Shown here piece by piece: positions 7,708-7,793 of a stretch of 7,793 nt of DNA. The notes beneath the pieces were generated by a model, which worked only from the letters and a program-made list of their open reading frames with translations, was not told the DNA's origin and did not search any database. A program made the position numbers and the translations under genes. The DNA comes from an uncultured Clostridia bacterium (GTDB taxonomy: Bacteria > Bacillota > Clostridia > Christensenellales > Aristaeellaceae), in NCBI GenBank assembly GCA_934631055.1, contig CAKTXP010000110.1, forward strand, positions 1 to 7,793, given 5' to 3'. Positions within the stretch are counted from its first letter, which is position 1. Every line of letters starts with the position of its first letter.

Positions 7708-7793
7708 TCCGGGAAGCTCGCATAGGGGCGCTGTCCTCTGCCTGCGGCAGACGCGCCCGCTTCGCGAACGCGCAAGCGCTCCTTGCGATTTCC
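7708..7793 (+). repeat. Intergenic repeat core, copy 2, running off the window
   Basis: TCCGGGAAGCTCGCATAG (7708-7725) and the block 7769-7793 ending GCGATTTCC match the repeat at 2138-2181 after ftsK. Here 43 bases intervene. They hold a hairpin of GGGCGC (7726-7731) with GCGCCC (7753-7758) and an inner stem TCTGCC (7737-7742)/GGCAGA (7746-7751) with loop TGC. They also contain the palindrome TTCGCGAA (7761-7768). There is no T-run, so it is not an obvious intrinsic terminator for rnj. The element probably continues past the window end. Confidence 0.65.

Overview
The window is 7.8 kb of bacterial chromosome that looks like a moderately GC-rich member of the Bacillota, probably an uncultured clostridial lineage. 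The reasons are an RNase J gene, a SpoIIIE-type FtsK with a long acidic linker, strong AAGGAGG-type ribosome binding sites, an extended -10 promoter style and a TTG start. The exact taxon cannot be fixed from the sequence alone. All supported genes lie on the + strand.

Layout: (1) 1-2061, the 3' part of an FtsK/SpoIIIE DNA translocase gene that enters from outside the window. (2) 2062-2398, a 337-base non-coding stretch packed with short-loop hairpins, flanked by two inverted, diverged copies of one repeat module. (3) 2399-4465, a tight cluster of three genes: a histidyl-tRNA synthetase with archaeal/eukaryotic-style motifs and a short C-terminal domain, an RseC/MucC-family membrane protein with a four-cysteine cluster, and thioredoxin. 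It is closed by a clear intrinsic terminator at 4477-4515. (4) 4585-5784, a single polytopic membrane protein of unknown function with its own promoter and terminator, and locally lower GC. (5) 5869-7684, an RNase J gene with a near-consensus promoter, a leader of about 130 nt containing a GNRA-capped stem-loop, a strong Shine-Dalgarno and a TTG start. (6) 7685-7793, another intergenic stretch carrying a second copy of part of the repeat seen after ftsK.

The genes are mostly core housekeeping: chromosome segregation, translation, thiol redox and RNA decay. I see no defence system, CRISPR array, transposase, phage gene or tRNA. The most unusual material is non-coding. The intergenic repeat family behind ftsK and rnj carries paired base changes that preserve hairpin stems between copies, and the RNase J mRNA leader is structured. 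The most unusual proteins are the HisRS variant and the unrecognised membrane protein. I do not claim a new system here; the repeat family is the best candidate for something poorly described.
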